64,000 nucleotides of DNA from Litorivivens sp041624475 (GTDB lineage: Bacteria; Pseudomonadota; Gammaproteobacteria; Pseudomonadales; Spongiibacteraceae). Of the stretch, positions 16,701-25,462 are shown in pieces (the stretch's first letter is position 1; every line of letters starts with the position of its first letter). A program made the translations under genes and the position numbers. The DNA lies in contig NZ_JBFJUX010000001.1 of assembly GCF_041624475.1 (NCBI RefSeq), positions 434,001-498,000 on the forward strand. The letters run 5' to 3'. A model generated the notes under the pieces. That model was not told the DNA's origin, did no database searches, and saw only the letters and a program-made list of their open reading frames with translations.

Positions 16701-19676
16701 TTGGAGCGCCTGCGCGCCTTTGATTACGACACCACCCTGGCTGCGGATGCCGAGCAGCTGGGTGCCAGTGATGACGATATTCCCCTGGTTGAAGATGCCA
16801 TCGTCATTGATGAGCCGCCGCTACAGTCCGGCGAATCAAAGAACCAGGAACAAGCGGCGGCCGAAAACGCAGCGGCTGACGATGCGGTGGCGGAACAAAG
16901 CGCCGAGGGTGAAGCGAAGGCAGCGGTCGAGGAAATCACTCTGGCTGAACCCGCCTTTGAAGAAGATGATGTTGACCCGGAAGTGGCTGCAATCTTCCTG
17001 GAGGAGGCCGACGAGCTGCTGGAGGGGGTGGATGAGTCCATCAACGCCTGGTCGGAGAGCGACGGCAGTCAGAGCGATCTGAACAACCTGCTGCGGCACC
17101 TGCACACCATCAAGGGCGGCGCCCGTATGGCCGGGCTCAGTTCGCTGGGCACGTACACACACGAATTTGAAAGCTTTGTCGAAGCGGCGGTCGACAGCGG
17201 CGAATCCCACAGTGATCATTTTCTACCGCGTCTGCACGCCTTTCAGGATAATCTGGTGGCGGGGCTGGCTGCGGTACGCCGCGGTGAAGCCTTTAAGGCG
17301 GCAGTGCCTGGCCGGGGTGAGCCGCCGGTTCTGAAGCAGGCTTTGCCGCCATCTTCGGCCTCTCCGGAAGAGGCGTTGAAAGCCAGCCAGCTGGAAAACG
17401 AAGTGGTGTCAATCTTCCTCGAAGAGGCGGATGACCTGATTGAAGCAATTGATGACGCCATCCAGTATTGGACCGGCGATCGTGACAATGCCGAGTATCT
17501 GGAGTTGCTGCAACGCCATTTGCACAACTTCAAGGGGGGCGCGCGTCGTGCCGGGCTGGTCGGGCTTGGCGATATCAGTCACGAATTTGAAACCTATATC
17601 GCGCAGACCACCGAGCGCGATGATGGTTTCCTCGCCCAGATGCTGTCCTATCAGGACCGGATGGGCGAAGGGCTGGAAGCGGTGCGCAAAGGCAACCGCA
17701 ACTGGGTCAGTGAGCCCCTGTTGCCGTCGTTGCCAATCGACAGCGAAGAGCCGCCCACGCAGGTAAAGGCAAACGACGAGCAGTCGCCCTTCAAATCATC
17801 GAGCGATCGAACCGCACCGGCGACCATGGAGGCCCAGGCACCTCAGGAAATGATCAAGGTCTCCGCCCAGTTGATGGAGAACCTGGTCAACCTGGCGGGT
17901 GAAACCTCTATCTCCCGGGGCCGAGCCGAGGAGCAGGTAGTCGAGCTGGCGGGCTCCCTGGATGAAATGGCGATGACAGTAGAGCGCCTGCAGGAACAGG
18001 TGCGGCGTCTCGATATTGAAACCGAGGCCCAGATTCTGTTCCGCCAGGAGCAGGTGGAAAGTGAAGGCCAGGACGGTTTCGACCCCCTCGAATTTGACCG
18101 CTACTCCCAATTGCAGCAACTGTCGCGCTCGCTGATGGAGTCGTCCTCGGATCTGCTGGATATCCGCAATACTTTAGGTGAGCGCACCCGGGATATGGAA
18201 ACCCTGCTGCTGCAGCAGGGGCGCATCAACACTGAACTGCAGGAAGGGCTCATGCGTTCGCGCATGGTGCACTTTACCCGCATGATCCCGCGGCTGCGGC
18301 GCATTGTGCGCCAGGTCAGTCTTGAGGTCGGCAAGCGGGTTGAATTCAAAGTATTCAATGCGGAAGGCGAACTCGATCGCCAGGTGCTGGAGCGCATCAT
18401 TCCGCCGCTTGAGCACATGCTGCGCAACGCGGTGGACCACGGTATTGAAAGCGCAGACCAACGTCGGGCGGCGGGCAAATCGCCGGTGGGCAATATCAGT
18501 ATGCGTTTCGGCCGCGAAGGCGGCGATGTGCTGATCGTTTTGAACGACGATGGCGGCGGCATCAACTTTGAGGCGGTGCGGGCCAAGGCGGTCCAGCAGG
18601 GTTTGATCGGTGAAAACGATCCGGTCACCGAAGAGCAGTTAAGTGATTTCCTGTTTGAAGCAGGCTTTTCGACTGCCTCGGAGGTTACCCAGATTTCCGG
18701 GCGCGGCGTTGGTATGGACGTGGTCTACAGCGAGATCAAGCAGCTCGGCGGCAGTATTCAGGTTGAGTCGACGCGCGGACAGGGGACCCGTTTTACCATC
18801 CGTCTGCCCTTTACCGTTTCGGTTAACCGGGCCCTGATGGTGAGTGTCGGGGGCGATGTTTTTGCTATTCCAATCAATACCGTTGAAGGGGTGGTGCGGG
18901 TCAGCCCCTACGAACTGGAAGTGTATTACCAGGAAGATGCGCCGCCTTTCGAGTACGCAAAGCAGGATTATATGCTGCGCTATCTGGGCGGCCTGCTGCG
19001 CACCCAGATCACCCCGCACCTGGAAGGCCAGAGCGAGCCGCGACCAGTGCTGCTGGCGCGGGGTACCGACCGTCCGATCGCGGTGCAGGTCGACAGTATT
19101 CTGGGCTCGCGGGAGATCGTGGTGAAGGCGCTGGGGCCGCAATTCAGCCATGTGCACGGCCTGTCCGGTGCCACGGTGCTCGGTGACGGCAGCGTGGTTG
19201 TGATCGTCGATATTCCAGCACTGGTGCGGGCGGAAGTGCAGCGCGGTCGCGATGCGATGCTGGAACACAAACCGCAGCAAGCAGAGCAACGCAACCCGTT
19301 GGTGATGGTGGTGGATGACTCGGTGACCGTGCGCAAGGTAACTTCGCGCCTGCTGGAGCGGCAGGGTTTTGACGTACTGCTGGCCAAAGACGGTGTCGAT
19401 GCGGTGACTCAGCTGCAAATCGCGGACGATCTGCCCGATGTTATTCTGCTGGATATCGAAATGCCGCGTATGGACGGTTTTGAGGTGGCGAGCCGCGTGC
19501 GTCACACCAGTCGGCTGCAGGATATTCCGATCGTGATGATTACCTCGCGCACCGGTGACAAGCACCGGGAGCGCGCTCACCAGCTGGGGGTCAATCGCTA
19601 CCTCGGCAAACCCTTCCAGGAAATCACCCTGCTGCAGACCATTGGTGAGGTGCTGGGAGAGACTTCTCTATCTTGA
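13707..19676 (+). CDS. chpA: hybrid chemosensory histidine kinase ChpA (PilL)
   Basis: A 1989-residue CheA-like kinase at the centre of the Pil-Chp system. Four canonical phosphotransfer sites of form HxxKG are at His648, His793, His1133 and His1273. A weaker HxxQG site is at His49, and a degenerate module near 450 has lost its His (LLGSISGS). Acidic Ala/Glu/Pro-rich linkers separate them. Then come the dimerisation helix (about 1385), the ATPase with LRNAVDHGIE and GRGVGMDVV, a CheW-like domain (about 1705-1850) and a C-terminal receiver with phosphoacceptor Asp1916. It is shorter than P. aeruginosa ChpA (about 2470). Confidence 0.95.
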   Translation: MTERRDYVGLDWVAGEIAESLQAAKTALQSYMDDPNDSTRLHFCLAHIHQVQGSLQMVEFFGIALLADEMERLVNAVLDRKIPDSLLSDALQALKRSLDEMPRYLEKVQQAHREFPAELILALNELRAVCGEPLMSTSRVFSPDLANGTRPSEEPLQLGEAEFLDVAKKLRQMYQVALLGYYRGHEQRKNLNYMAKVCARAAKICRGYPVQDMWVVCIALLEGLLNNSIYSGFAVRSLLRRIDREIRLFVEAGPAVLGRPLPEALLRDMLFYVANSKATSNYIRDVKKRYNTSASLPALDSGDSHEALAGVRGALATELNQIAGRLEGGDFTADTRLQLGQLVQTSAVLGLTQEYQKLNSLLQRTPDDIGADAALATELRQVADALGESPSQTGAVGLFNDSEEAQQQLDRAYLAVVRESRNGLELAKEAVVNFVANQWQADYLKELPELLGSISGSLLLAELHRAARVLEACRAFVSEQLLEDPHTPDWQTLDALADALTSVDYYLERCASDFSHTDAEVLVLAERCVGQLGYPVEGGGDKAPVQDGEKDRAEPAPEHEPFPESSAVADNVVDMAAATEPEPDPAAESAPAADGLGEEEQPAVDDELVEIFVEEAEEVLDTLREFRPALDDTPEDEEALAELRRGFHTLKGSGRMVQATQIGELAWTVENLLNRVVEGRFSLDAARLNLIDQVMALLPSMIDAFKVGKTIDAEQVKRLAGQAEALAAEQSPDLSAFTEAEPELASTTSPDSDDTLSEIFVSEARIHLQMLENFLARAEAPIEVPDGVQRSLHTLKGAANMAEMQDIARLISPLESYIKEMRALRHVADVDALMLLRDASGAAAVAIDRIELGEPEQVSNLDVLLQRISSLHQRLLLNAQDDESKDSEQQLAPGELDGFLVSTGETLAAVEHTLANYADAASLHRLAETCGQIARRAESISNLDAIAELADALAEVMKAARGPVPEEAIQLCQAGAEALDGMLNQLAAEQKPQEDAELLERLRAFDYDTTLAADAEQLGASDDDIPLVEDAIVIDEPPLQSGESKNQEQAAAENAAADDAVAEQSAEGEAKAAVEEITLAEPAFEEDDVDPEVAAIFLEEADELLEGVDESINAWSESDGSQSDLNNLLRHLHTIKGGARMAGLSSLGTYTHEFESFVEAAVDSGESHSDHFLPRLHAFQDNLVAGLAAVRRGEAFKAAVPGRGEPPVLKQALPPSSASPEEALKASQLENEVVSIFLEEADDLIEAIDDAIQYWTGDRDNAEYLELLQRHLHNFKGGARRAGLVGLGDISHEFETYIAQTTERDDGFLAQMLSYQDRMGEGLEAVRKGNRNWVSEPLLPSLPIDSEEPPTQVKANDEQSPFKSSSDRTAPATMEAQAPQEMIKVSAQLMENLVNLAGETSISRGRAEEQVVELAGSLDEMAMTVERLQEQVRRLDIETEAQILFRQEQVESEGQDGFDPLEFDRYSQLQQLSRSLMESSSDLLDIRNTLGERTRDMETLLLQQGRINTELQEGLMRSRMVHFTRMIPRLRRIVRQVSLEVGKRVEFKVFNAEGELDRQVLERIIPPLEHMLRNAVDHGIESADQRRAAGKSPVGNISMRFGREGGDVLIVLNDDGGGINFEAVRAKAVQQGLIGENDPVTEEQLSDFLFEAGFSTASEVTQISGRGVGMDVVYSEIKQLGGSIQVESTRGQGTRFTIRLPFTVSVNRALMVSVGGDVFAIPINTVEGVVRVSPYELEVYYQEDAPPFEYAKQDYMLRYLGGLLRTQITPHLEGQSEPRPVLLARGTDRPIAVQVDSILGSREIVVKALGPQFSHVHGLSGATVLGDGSVVVIVDIPALVRAEVQRGRDAMLEHKPQQAEQRNPLVMVVDDSVTVRKVTSRLLERQGFDVLLAKDGVDAVTQLQIADDLPDVILLDIEMPRMDGFEVASRVRHTSRLQDIPIVMITSRTGDKHRERAHQLGVNRYLGKPFQEITLLQTIGEVLGETSLS

Positions 19677-19710
19677 GGTGCCCGGAGCTGATAGGCCAAG
19701 GAGGTAGCCG

Positions 19711-20631
19711 ATGACCCAGCTGGCGCTGGTGGTCGACGATCCGAGGCAGCGGAGCTGGCTGGAAAATCAGTTGGTGAAGGCCTCGCACTATGTGCTGCTC
19801 AGCTGCGGCGCCGATGAGCTGGAGGTGCTGCACGGGCGTCTCGGCGAAAAGCCACAGATCTGGCTGGTACTGGTGGCCGAAGCCCAGATTGAACGGGCCT
19901 TGGATTACATCAGCGAGGTCTCGGAAGCGCCGACACTGGTGCTGGATGGCTGGCCCGATCAACGCGAACAGTTGGTTCACTGGCAAGCCCAGTTGCTGGG
20001 CAAACTTGATGCGGCACTGGTGCCGACGGTGAATCCGGCGGTGGTCGAATTGCGTCAGGTCTGGCTGCTGGGCGCCTCGCTGGGAGGCCCGCAGGCGGTG
20101 ACTGAGTTTCTGTCCGCCGTGCCGGCGTCGCTTCCGGTCGGCTTTGTGTACGTGCAGCATATTGAAGAGGCCTTTGATAAGGCACTGTCGACTAATCTGT
20201 TGCGCAATACGCCGCACGATATCGCCATGTTTACCGGCGAGTCGCGCTTGCAGGCGGGTCGGGTTCTGATTATTGCGCCGGAAACCAAGCCCCGCTTTTT
20301 GCCCTTCGGGCGGGTGATCCCATCGTCGAAAGGTTGGCGCGGTAGTTACCGACCCTGCATCGACGAGGTGGCCGAGGGCCTGGCGCGACAGTATCGGCAG
20401 CAACTGGGCCTGATTGTGTTCAGTGGCACCTGCAACGATGGCGAACAGGCGGCCCGCCAAGTGCACGCCGTGGGCGGCCGGGTCTGGACGCAGGCAATAT
20501 CGAGCTGTGCAAGTGATACTATGCCGGAGGCGGCGAATCGCACCGGGGTGGTCAGTGTCAGTGGCACGCCGGCAGAGCTTGCGGCAACCTTGACCAGCCG
20601 CCTGCGCAAAGAAAACGCTGAGCGGGGATAA
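19711..20631 (+). CDS. chpB: CheB-type receptor methylesterase ChpB with degenerate receiver
   Basis: A 306-residue protein whose C-terminal half is a CheB methylesterase domain. The catalytic triad is visible as Ser123 (LLGASLGGPQ), His150 (VQHIEE) and Asp243 (GTCNDG, where CheB usually has GMGNDG). It would demethylate PilJ. The N-terminal 105 residues look like a CheY fold but the expected phosphoacceptor strand reads QIWLVLVAEAQI with no Asp, so phospho-activation is unlikely. It follows chpA by 34 bases with AAGGAGG upstream. Confidence 0.9.
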   Translation: MTQLALVVDDPRQRSWLENQLVKASHYVLLSCGADELEVLHGRLGEKPQIWLVLVAEAQIERALDYISEVSEAPTLVLDGWPDQREQLVHWQAQLLGKLDAALVPTVNPAVVELRQVWLLGASLGGPQAVTEFLSAVPASLPVGFVYVQHIEEAFDKALSTNLLRNTPHDIAMFTGESRLQAGRVLIIAPETKPRFLPFGRVIPSSKGWRGSYRPCIDEVAEGLARQYRQQLGLIVFSGTCNDGEQAARQVHAVGGRVWTQAISSCASDTMPEAANRTGVVSVSGTPAELAATLTSRLRKENAERG

Positions 20632-20682
20632 GCGCTGCAGCGGCAATGAAATAAAAACCGACGAGGCGAGAAGGCTTAAACA

Positions 20683-21165
20683 ATGGAACAGGACGTCAAG
20701 CAACTGCAGTTTACCGATACGGTGCCGGTGCTGATGTTGCCCTCGCAACGCAAACACCTGCTGCTGCCCAACGTTAACGTGGCGGAGTTTGTGCCGGCGT
20801 CGTTGCTGCAGCTGGTGGCCGACGGGCCGCCCTGGCTGCTGGGCATGATGGAGTGGCGCGGCCAGAGTATTCCGCTGATTTCCTTTGAGAAACTTAACGG
20901 TGATCCAGTGCAGGAGCAGGATGCAGGCAGTGGTCAGGTGGCCATACTTAACGGCATCAGTGGCCGGGCCGGACTACCTTTCTACGGGATTCGCTGCTAC
21001 GGCATTCCTCGGCAGGCGCGTATTGCCAAGGAAGACCTCAGGACCGATGATCATGCCGAGCCCGGTCGCGTAGAGTTGTCGCAGGTGAAACTGGCGGGTG
21101 ACGCCGCTGTCATTCCAGATCTGGAGATTATTGAAGCGCAGATTTCGCGGGTGCTTATGAATTGA
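20683..21165 (+). CDS. chpC: CheW-like protein ChpC
   Basis: A 160-residue CheW-domain protein, the last gene of the Pil-Chp operon here. CheW-like features are VLMLPSQRKHLLLPNVNVAEFV, LGMMEWRGQSIPLISFEKLNG and the C-terminal PDLEIIEAQISRVL. In Pseudomonas ChpC is an accessory coupler and is followed by chpD and chpE; those genes are absent here and the convergent rsmE follows within 30 bases. Confidence 0.88.
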   Translation: MEQDVKQLQFTDTVPVLMLPSQRKHLLLPNVNVAEFVPASLLQLVADGPPWLLGMMEWRGQSIPLISFEKLNGDPVQEQDAGSGQVAILNGISGRAGLPFYGIRCYGIPRQARIAKEDLRTDDHAEPGRVELSQVKLAGDAAVIPDLEIIEAQISRVLMN

Positions 21166-21191
21166 TGAATCACTGAGCGCGCAGCCGCGGC

Positions 21192-21923
21192 TCAGTCGCC
21201 AAAATCACCCCAGCAGTATTGCAGAATGCTGATCGCTGCCAGCGGCGCGGTTTCCGTGCGCAGAACGCGGGGCCCGAGTTGCAGGGCCTGAAAGCCTTGA
21301 GCCAAGGCCTGAGTAATTTCATCGTCTTCAAGTCCGCCCTCCGGACCGACCAGCAAAGCCGCGCTGCTGGCGCTCTGTCCCCGCTTCAATCCACCCTCAT
21401 GGGCGGGCGACAGTACCCACTTCTGCTCGGTGTCCACCGACGTCAGCCAGTCTGAAAGGGCCTGCGGTTCTGCCAGTATTGGTAGGCGATTGCGGCCACA
21501 CTGTTCGCAGGCACTGACAATAACCTGCTGCCAGTGCCGCTGTTTCTTCTGCGCCCGTTCGCGATTGAGTTTTACATCCACCCGCTGGGTCTGCAGGGGG
21601 GTGATGGCCGACACGCCCAATTCCGTCGCTTTCTGCAAAACCCAGTCGAAGCGATCGCCCTTTGACAGCGCGATACCGAGGTGAATGGCGAAGGGGGATT
21701 CGAGGGACTGCTTGTCGCAGCCATCGATCTGCACCCGCGCCTTTTTTTTGTCGGCGCTGACAATGTGGGCCGGGTAGCGACAGCCGTCGCCGTTGAACAG
21801 TACCAGTCTGTCGCCATCCCCAAGGCGCAAAACCTGACACACATGGCGCGAGGCGCTGTCGTCAAGCTGCAGTTCCAGGCCGATTGCCAGTGGCTGTTCG
21901 GTATGAATTCTCGGTATGCGCAT
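21192..21923 (-). CDS. rsmE: 16S rRNA (uracil(1498)-N3)-methyltransferase RsmE
   Basis: A 243-residue SPOUT methyltransferase that modifies U1498 of 16S rRNA. The N-terminal PUA-like part contains HVCQVLRLGDGDRLVLFNGDG; the catalytic domain has QKATELGVSAITPLQTQR, LLVGPEGGLEDDEI and the final LGPRVLRTETAPLAAIS, all family signatures. Its start overlaps the argA stop by one base. In E. coli rsmE lies next to gshB; here the Pil-Chp operon sits between them. Confidence 0.96.
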   Translation of the reverse strand: MRIPRIHTEQPLAIGLELQLDDSASRHVCQVLRLGDGDRLVLFNGDGCRYPAHIVSADKKKARVQIDGCDKQSLESPFAIHLGIALSKGDRFDWVLQKATELGVSAITPLQTQRVDVKLNRERAQKKQRHWQQVIVSACEQCGRNRLPILAEPQALSDWLTSVDTEQKWVLSPAHEGGLKRGQSASSAALLVGPEGGLEDDEITQALAQGFQALQLGPRVLRTETAPLAAISILQYCWGDFGD

Positions 21924-23218
21924 CAGAGAGCTTTGGAAAACACCTTGGAGTTGCGCTGGAAATTGTAGAGCTGCTGTTTGCCGGGTGGCAGCGCATCAAT
22001 GCTGCTCGGCACAAAGCCCTGCTCCTGAAACCAGTGTGCGGTGCGGGTGGTCAGCACAAATACAGAGCTCAGCCCCATCTGCCGAGCCTGCTTTTCCAGC
22101 GAGCGCAACAAGCGTTCGCCGCGATCACTGCGGCGGTAATCCGGGTGGGTGGCGACGCAGGCAATTTCGCCACTGCTCTGGTCCGGGTAGGGGTAGAGAG
22201 CGGCGCAGGCAATGACCACGCCGTCGCGTTTGATCACTCGAAAACAGTGAATCTCGGTTTCCAGTACCTCGCGGGAGCGCTTTACCAGAATTCCGTCCTG
22301 CTCCAGCGGTGCGATGATTTCGAGAATACCGCCAACATCGTCGATGGTGGCGGTGGCCAGTTCTTCGTAGTCGTCGCTGGAGATCAGCGTGCCGGCCCCG
22401 TCGCGGGTGTAGAGCTCTTCGAGCAGGGCACCGTCCTCGGTATAGCCGATCAGGTGGCAGCGGGGCACACCGCGTTCTGCTGCGCGCACCACCGTATGAA
22501 GACCGCAGGGGTTTTCCACCCTGCCCAGCAGGCTGCGCGCTTCGCTAAGCTCGCACTCGCGAATCAGTTCTCCGGCATCGATCGCGCCGGCCATGTCATC
22601 AAACACGATAAGTTTATCGGCGCGGATCGACGCGGCGGTTTCCACGACTACGTCTTCCAGCGTTACATTGAAAATCTCGCCGGTAGGTGAATAGCCGAGC
22701 GGTGAAATCAGCACTACATTGTCTTGGGCGAGCTGGCGCTGAATGGCTTCCACGTCGATTCGACGCACCTGACCCGTGTGCTCCAGATCGACCCCGTCGA
22801 TCACGCCGATGGGGCGGGCCGTCACGTAATTACCGGACACAACCCGGATGGCGGCGCCATGCATGGGTGAGTTGGCTACCCCCATCGACAGCAGGGCTTC
22901 GATATGGGCGCGTACCGAACCGGCTGCATCGCAGACGCAGGCCAGCGTGCCCGAATCCGTAATGCGCAAATCCTGATGAAAGCGGCTTTCGATGCCGCGC
23001 TGCTGGACTCGCGCCTCTATTTGCGGACGGGCACCGTGAATCAGCACCAGATTGACGCCGAGACTGTTCAGCAGGGCTATATCGTGAATGATATTGTCAA
23101 AATTCGGATGCGCGATGGCCTCGCCACTAATCATCAGGACGAAGGTTTTGCCTCGGTGCGCGTTGATGTAAGGCGCTGAATTGCGGAACCACTTGATGTA
23201 GGGGGTATCGTCGGCCAT
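21923..23218 (-). CDS. argA: amino-acid N-acetyltransferase (N-acetylglutamate synthase)
   Basis: A 431-residue two-domain enzyme for the first step of arginine synthesis. The amino-acid-kinase-like domain (about 1-285) begins with WFRNSAPYINAHRGKTFVLMISGE and includes LVLIHGARPQI; it normally binds arginine for feedback inhibition. The C-terminal GNAT acetyltransferase domain has GEIACVATHPDYRRSDRGERLL, the acetyl-CoA loop. Length matches classical ArgA. It is upstream of and coupled to rsmE. Confidence 0.96.
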   Translation of the reverse strand: MADDTPYIKWFRNSAPYINAHRGKTFVLMISGEAIAHPNFDNIIHDIALLNSLGVNLVLIHGARPQIEARVQQRGIESRFHQDLRITDSGTLACVCDAAGSVRAHIEALLSMGVANSPMHGAAIRVVSGNYVTARPIGVIDGVDLEHTGQVRRIDVEAIQRQLAQDNVVLISPLGYSPTGEIFNVTLEDVVVETAASIRADKLIVFDDMAGAIDAGELIRECELSEARSLLGRVENPCGLHTVVRAAERGVPRCHLIGYTEDGALLEELYTRDGAGTLISSDDYEELATATIDDVGGILEIIAPLEQDGILVKRSREVLETEIHCFRVIKRDGVVIACAALYPYPDQSSGEIACVATHPDYRRSDRGERLLRSLEKQARQMGLSSVFVLTTRTAHWFQEQGFVPSSIDALPPGKQQLYNFQRNSKVFSKAL

Positions 23219-23286
23219 AGCTATCCCTTGTTTCCAGCTATTTTGCGCACAGTAACAAGGGGATACAAGCGGTTTTTAAATGTCCT

Positions 23287-25398
23287 CTAGGAAGCTGCCA
23301 GGCTGAGTTGAACCGGCAGCGCATTCAGTGCGGCATTGCCGGACAGGGCATCGAGCGACTGCTCATCGGTCAGGTCATTGACGCTGACGCCGGCGTGCTC
23401 CTGCGCGACGCGAAGATGCACCCCTTCGCGCTGGTGTCCCCAGCCGTGGGGCATGCTGACCACGCCAGGCATGATTTGCTCGGTAATTTCGGCGGGCACT
23501 ACTACGGAGCCGACCCGCGAAGTAATGCGCAGGTTCTGGCCATCGTTCAGTCCCATGCGGGCCGCATCGCGCGGATGGATCTGGGCGGTGCAGCGCGGTT
23601 TGCCCTTCACCAGACGCTGGCTGTTGTGCAGCCAAGAGTTGTTGCTGCGCACATGACGCCGCCCTATCAGTAGCATCTGCTCGCTGTCACCGCTGTCGGC
23701 TAACAGATTCTGCAGGCGTTTCAGGTCCTGCAGGAAGAAGTCGGTGTGCAGGTGAATGCGTTTGTCGCGATGGGCCAAACCTGCGGGAAGCTGGGGCTGA
23801 AGGGGGCCGAGGTCTATGCCGTGAGGTTTGGTCCGGAGTTGTTTCAGGCTGAGTTTATAAGGGCCGCGTTTAAGCAGCGCATTGAGCAGGCGCTTGGGCG
23901 TCAGAAAGCGGCGGCTGATCTGGTTGAATTTCTGCTTCAGATTGCGGGCCGGCGCCAGCCTATCCGCCAGCGCTAGAAAAATTTCCCAGTCGTGGTAGCT
24001 GCCTTCGGGTTTCTCAAACAGGGCGTCGGCATAACGCGTGCTGTTGCGCACCGCCAGCAGGTGGAAGATGACATCGTAGTGCTCGCGTTCCAATGGGCTT
24101 ACCGGCGGCAGAATGATATCTGCGTGACGGGTGGTTTCATTCAAATAGAAGTCGATACAGACCATAAAGTCGAGCTGGTCAAAGGCCTTGTCGAGTTGCC
24201 GACCGTTGGGCGTCGACAGCACCGGGTTGCCGGCCACCGTCAGCAGGGCGCGAATCTGGCCCTCGCCTGGGGTAAGGATCTCCTCGGCCAAGGCAGCGAC
24301 CGGGTACTCGCCAGAAAAGGAGGGCAACTGCCGGACCCGGCTGCGGCTGCGGTCAAAATTGCCGGGGCCGGTTACTGACAGAGTGTCCACGGCCGGGCGG
24401 GCAAACATCAGACCGCCGGTTTCGTCCAGTCGCCCGCAGAGCAGATTGAACAGCATGATCAAATACTGGCTCAGGGTGCCGAAGGGCTGCACCGAGACCC
24501 CCATGCGGCCGTAGGCGACCGCGTGTTTTGCGGCGCTGAACTCGCTGACCAGGCGGCGAATTTCCAGCGCGCTGATGCCGGTGGCCTGAGCGACGGCTTC
24601 GGGGCTGAAGGGTGCGAATTGCGCTTCCAGGCCGTCGAGACCGTCGGTCGATTCGTGCAGGCGGTGTGCCTCGACTTTACCGCTGGCGTAGAGTTCGTGA
24701 ATCATTGCCGCAAGCAGCAGGGCGTCCGTGCCGGGCCGGATAAATAAATGCTCGCTGGCAACCTCGGCAGTTTCGCTGCGGCGCGGGTCGATGACAACAA
24801 TTTTGCCGCCGCGCTCGCGAATGGCTTTCAATCGGTGGCGCACATCCGGCACGGTCATGATGCTGCCATTGGAGGCCATGGGGTTGGCGCCGAACACCAG
24901 AAAATAATCACAGTGATCGATATCGGGTACCGGGATTTTGAGCTGATGGCCGAACAGCTTGTGAGCGATCAGGTGGTGGGGCAGCTGATCGACCGAGGTT
25001 GCAGAAAATCGGTTGCGGGTTTTCAGGGCGTGCAGCAGATGGCGGCTGAACAGCATGGAGCCGGTGTTGTGCACGTTGGGGTTGCCCAGATAGACGCCGA
25101 CGCTGTCATGGCCGTGGGCGTGTTGCACTGCACCAAGGCGTTGAGCCACTTCATCAAGGGCCTCATCCCAGTCAATGGGCTGCCAGTGGCCATCCACTTT
25201 TTTCAGGGGCTGGCGCAGGCGATCCGGGTCTTCATGGATGTCTTTGAGGGCGACCGCTTTGGGGCAGATATGGCCGCGACTGAAGGGATCCTTCTTGTCG
25301 CCCTTGATACTGAGAATCTGCACGCCGTCGTGTTCAATTTCGAGACCGCATATCGCTTCACACAGATTGCAGGTACGGTGGTGTATAGTAGAGGTCAT
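23287..25398 (-). CDS. molybdopterin-dependent oxidoreductase (formate dehydrogenase-like)
   Basis: A 703-residue molybdopterin enzyme of the DMSO-reductase superfamily; the substrate cannot be named. The N-terminus holds a [4Fe-4S] ligand set CxxCxxxC (TCNLCEAICG) with the fourth Cys in GHICPKA. Further motifs are YLGNPNVHNTG, LVFGANPMASNG, VVIDPRRSETAEVA, LLTVAGNPVLSTPNGRQ and the C-terminal cofactor domain (VKGKPRCTAQIHPRDAARMG). There is no signal or Tat peptide with start MTSTIHHRTC, so it is probably cytosolic. At the place of the usual metal-ligand Sec/Cys I read SVDQLPHHL, suggesting Asp. No partner subunit is adjacent. Confidence 0.88.
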   Translation of the reverse strand: MTSTIHHRTCNLCEAICGLEIEHDGVQILSIKGDKKDPFSRGHICPKAVALKDIHEDPDRLRQPLKKVDGHWQPIDWDEALDEVAQRLGAVQHAHGHDSVGVYLGNPNVHNTGSMLFSRHLLHALKTRNRFSATSVDQLPHHLIAHKLFGHQLKIPVPDIDHCDYFLVFGANPMASNGSIMTVPDVRHRLKAIRERGGKIVVIDPRRSETAEVASEHLFIRPGTDALLLAAMIHELYASGKVEAHRLHESTDGLDGLEAQFAPFSPEAVAQATGISALEIRRLVSEFSAAKHAVAYGRMGVSVQPFGTLSQYLIMLFNLLCGRLDETGGLMFARPAVDTLSVTGPGNFDRSRSRVRQLPSFSGEYPVAALAEEILTPGEGQIRALLTVAGNPVLSTPNGRQLDKAFDQLDFMVCIDFYLNETTRHADIILPPVSPLEREHYDVIFHLLAVRNSTRYADALFEKPEGSYHDWEIFLALADRLAPARNLKQKFNQISRRFLTPKRLLNALLKRGPYKLSLKQLRTKPHGIDLGPLQPQLPAGLAHRDKRIHLHTDFFLQDLKRLQNLLADSGDSEQMLLIGRRHVRSNNSWLHNSQRLVKGKPRCTAQIHPRDAARMGLNDGQNLRITSRVGSVVVPAEITEQIMPGVVSMPHGWGHQREGVHLRVAQEHAGVSVNDLTDEQSLDALSGNAALNALPVQLSLAAS

Positions 25399-25462
25399 CG
25401 AATGTTTTCCCTGAATATATGGGCTCAGTCTAGCCTGATCCCGCGCCGACCCGCAATTGAGA

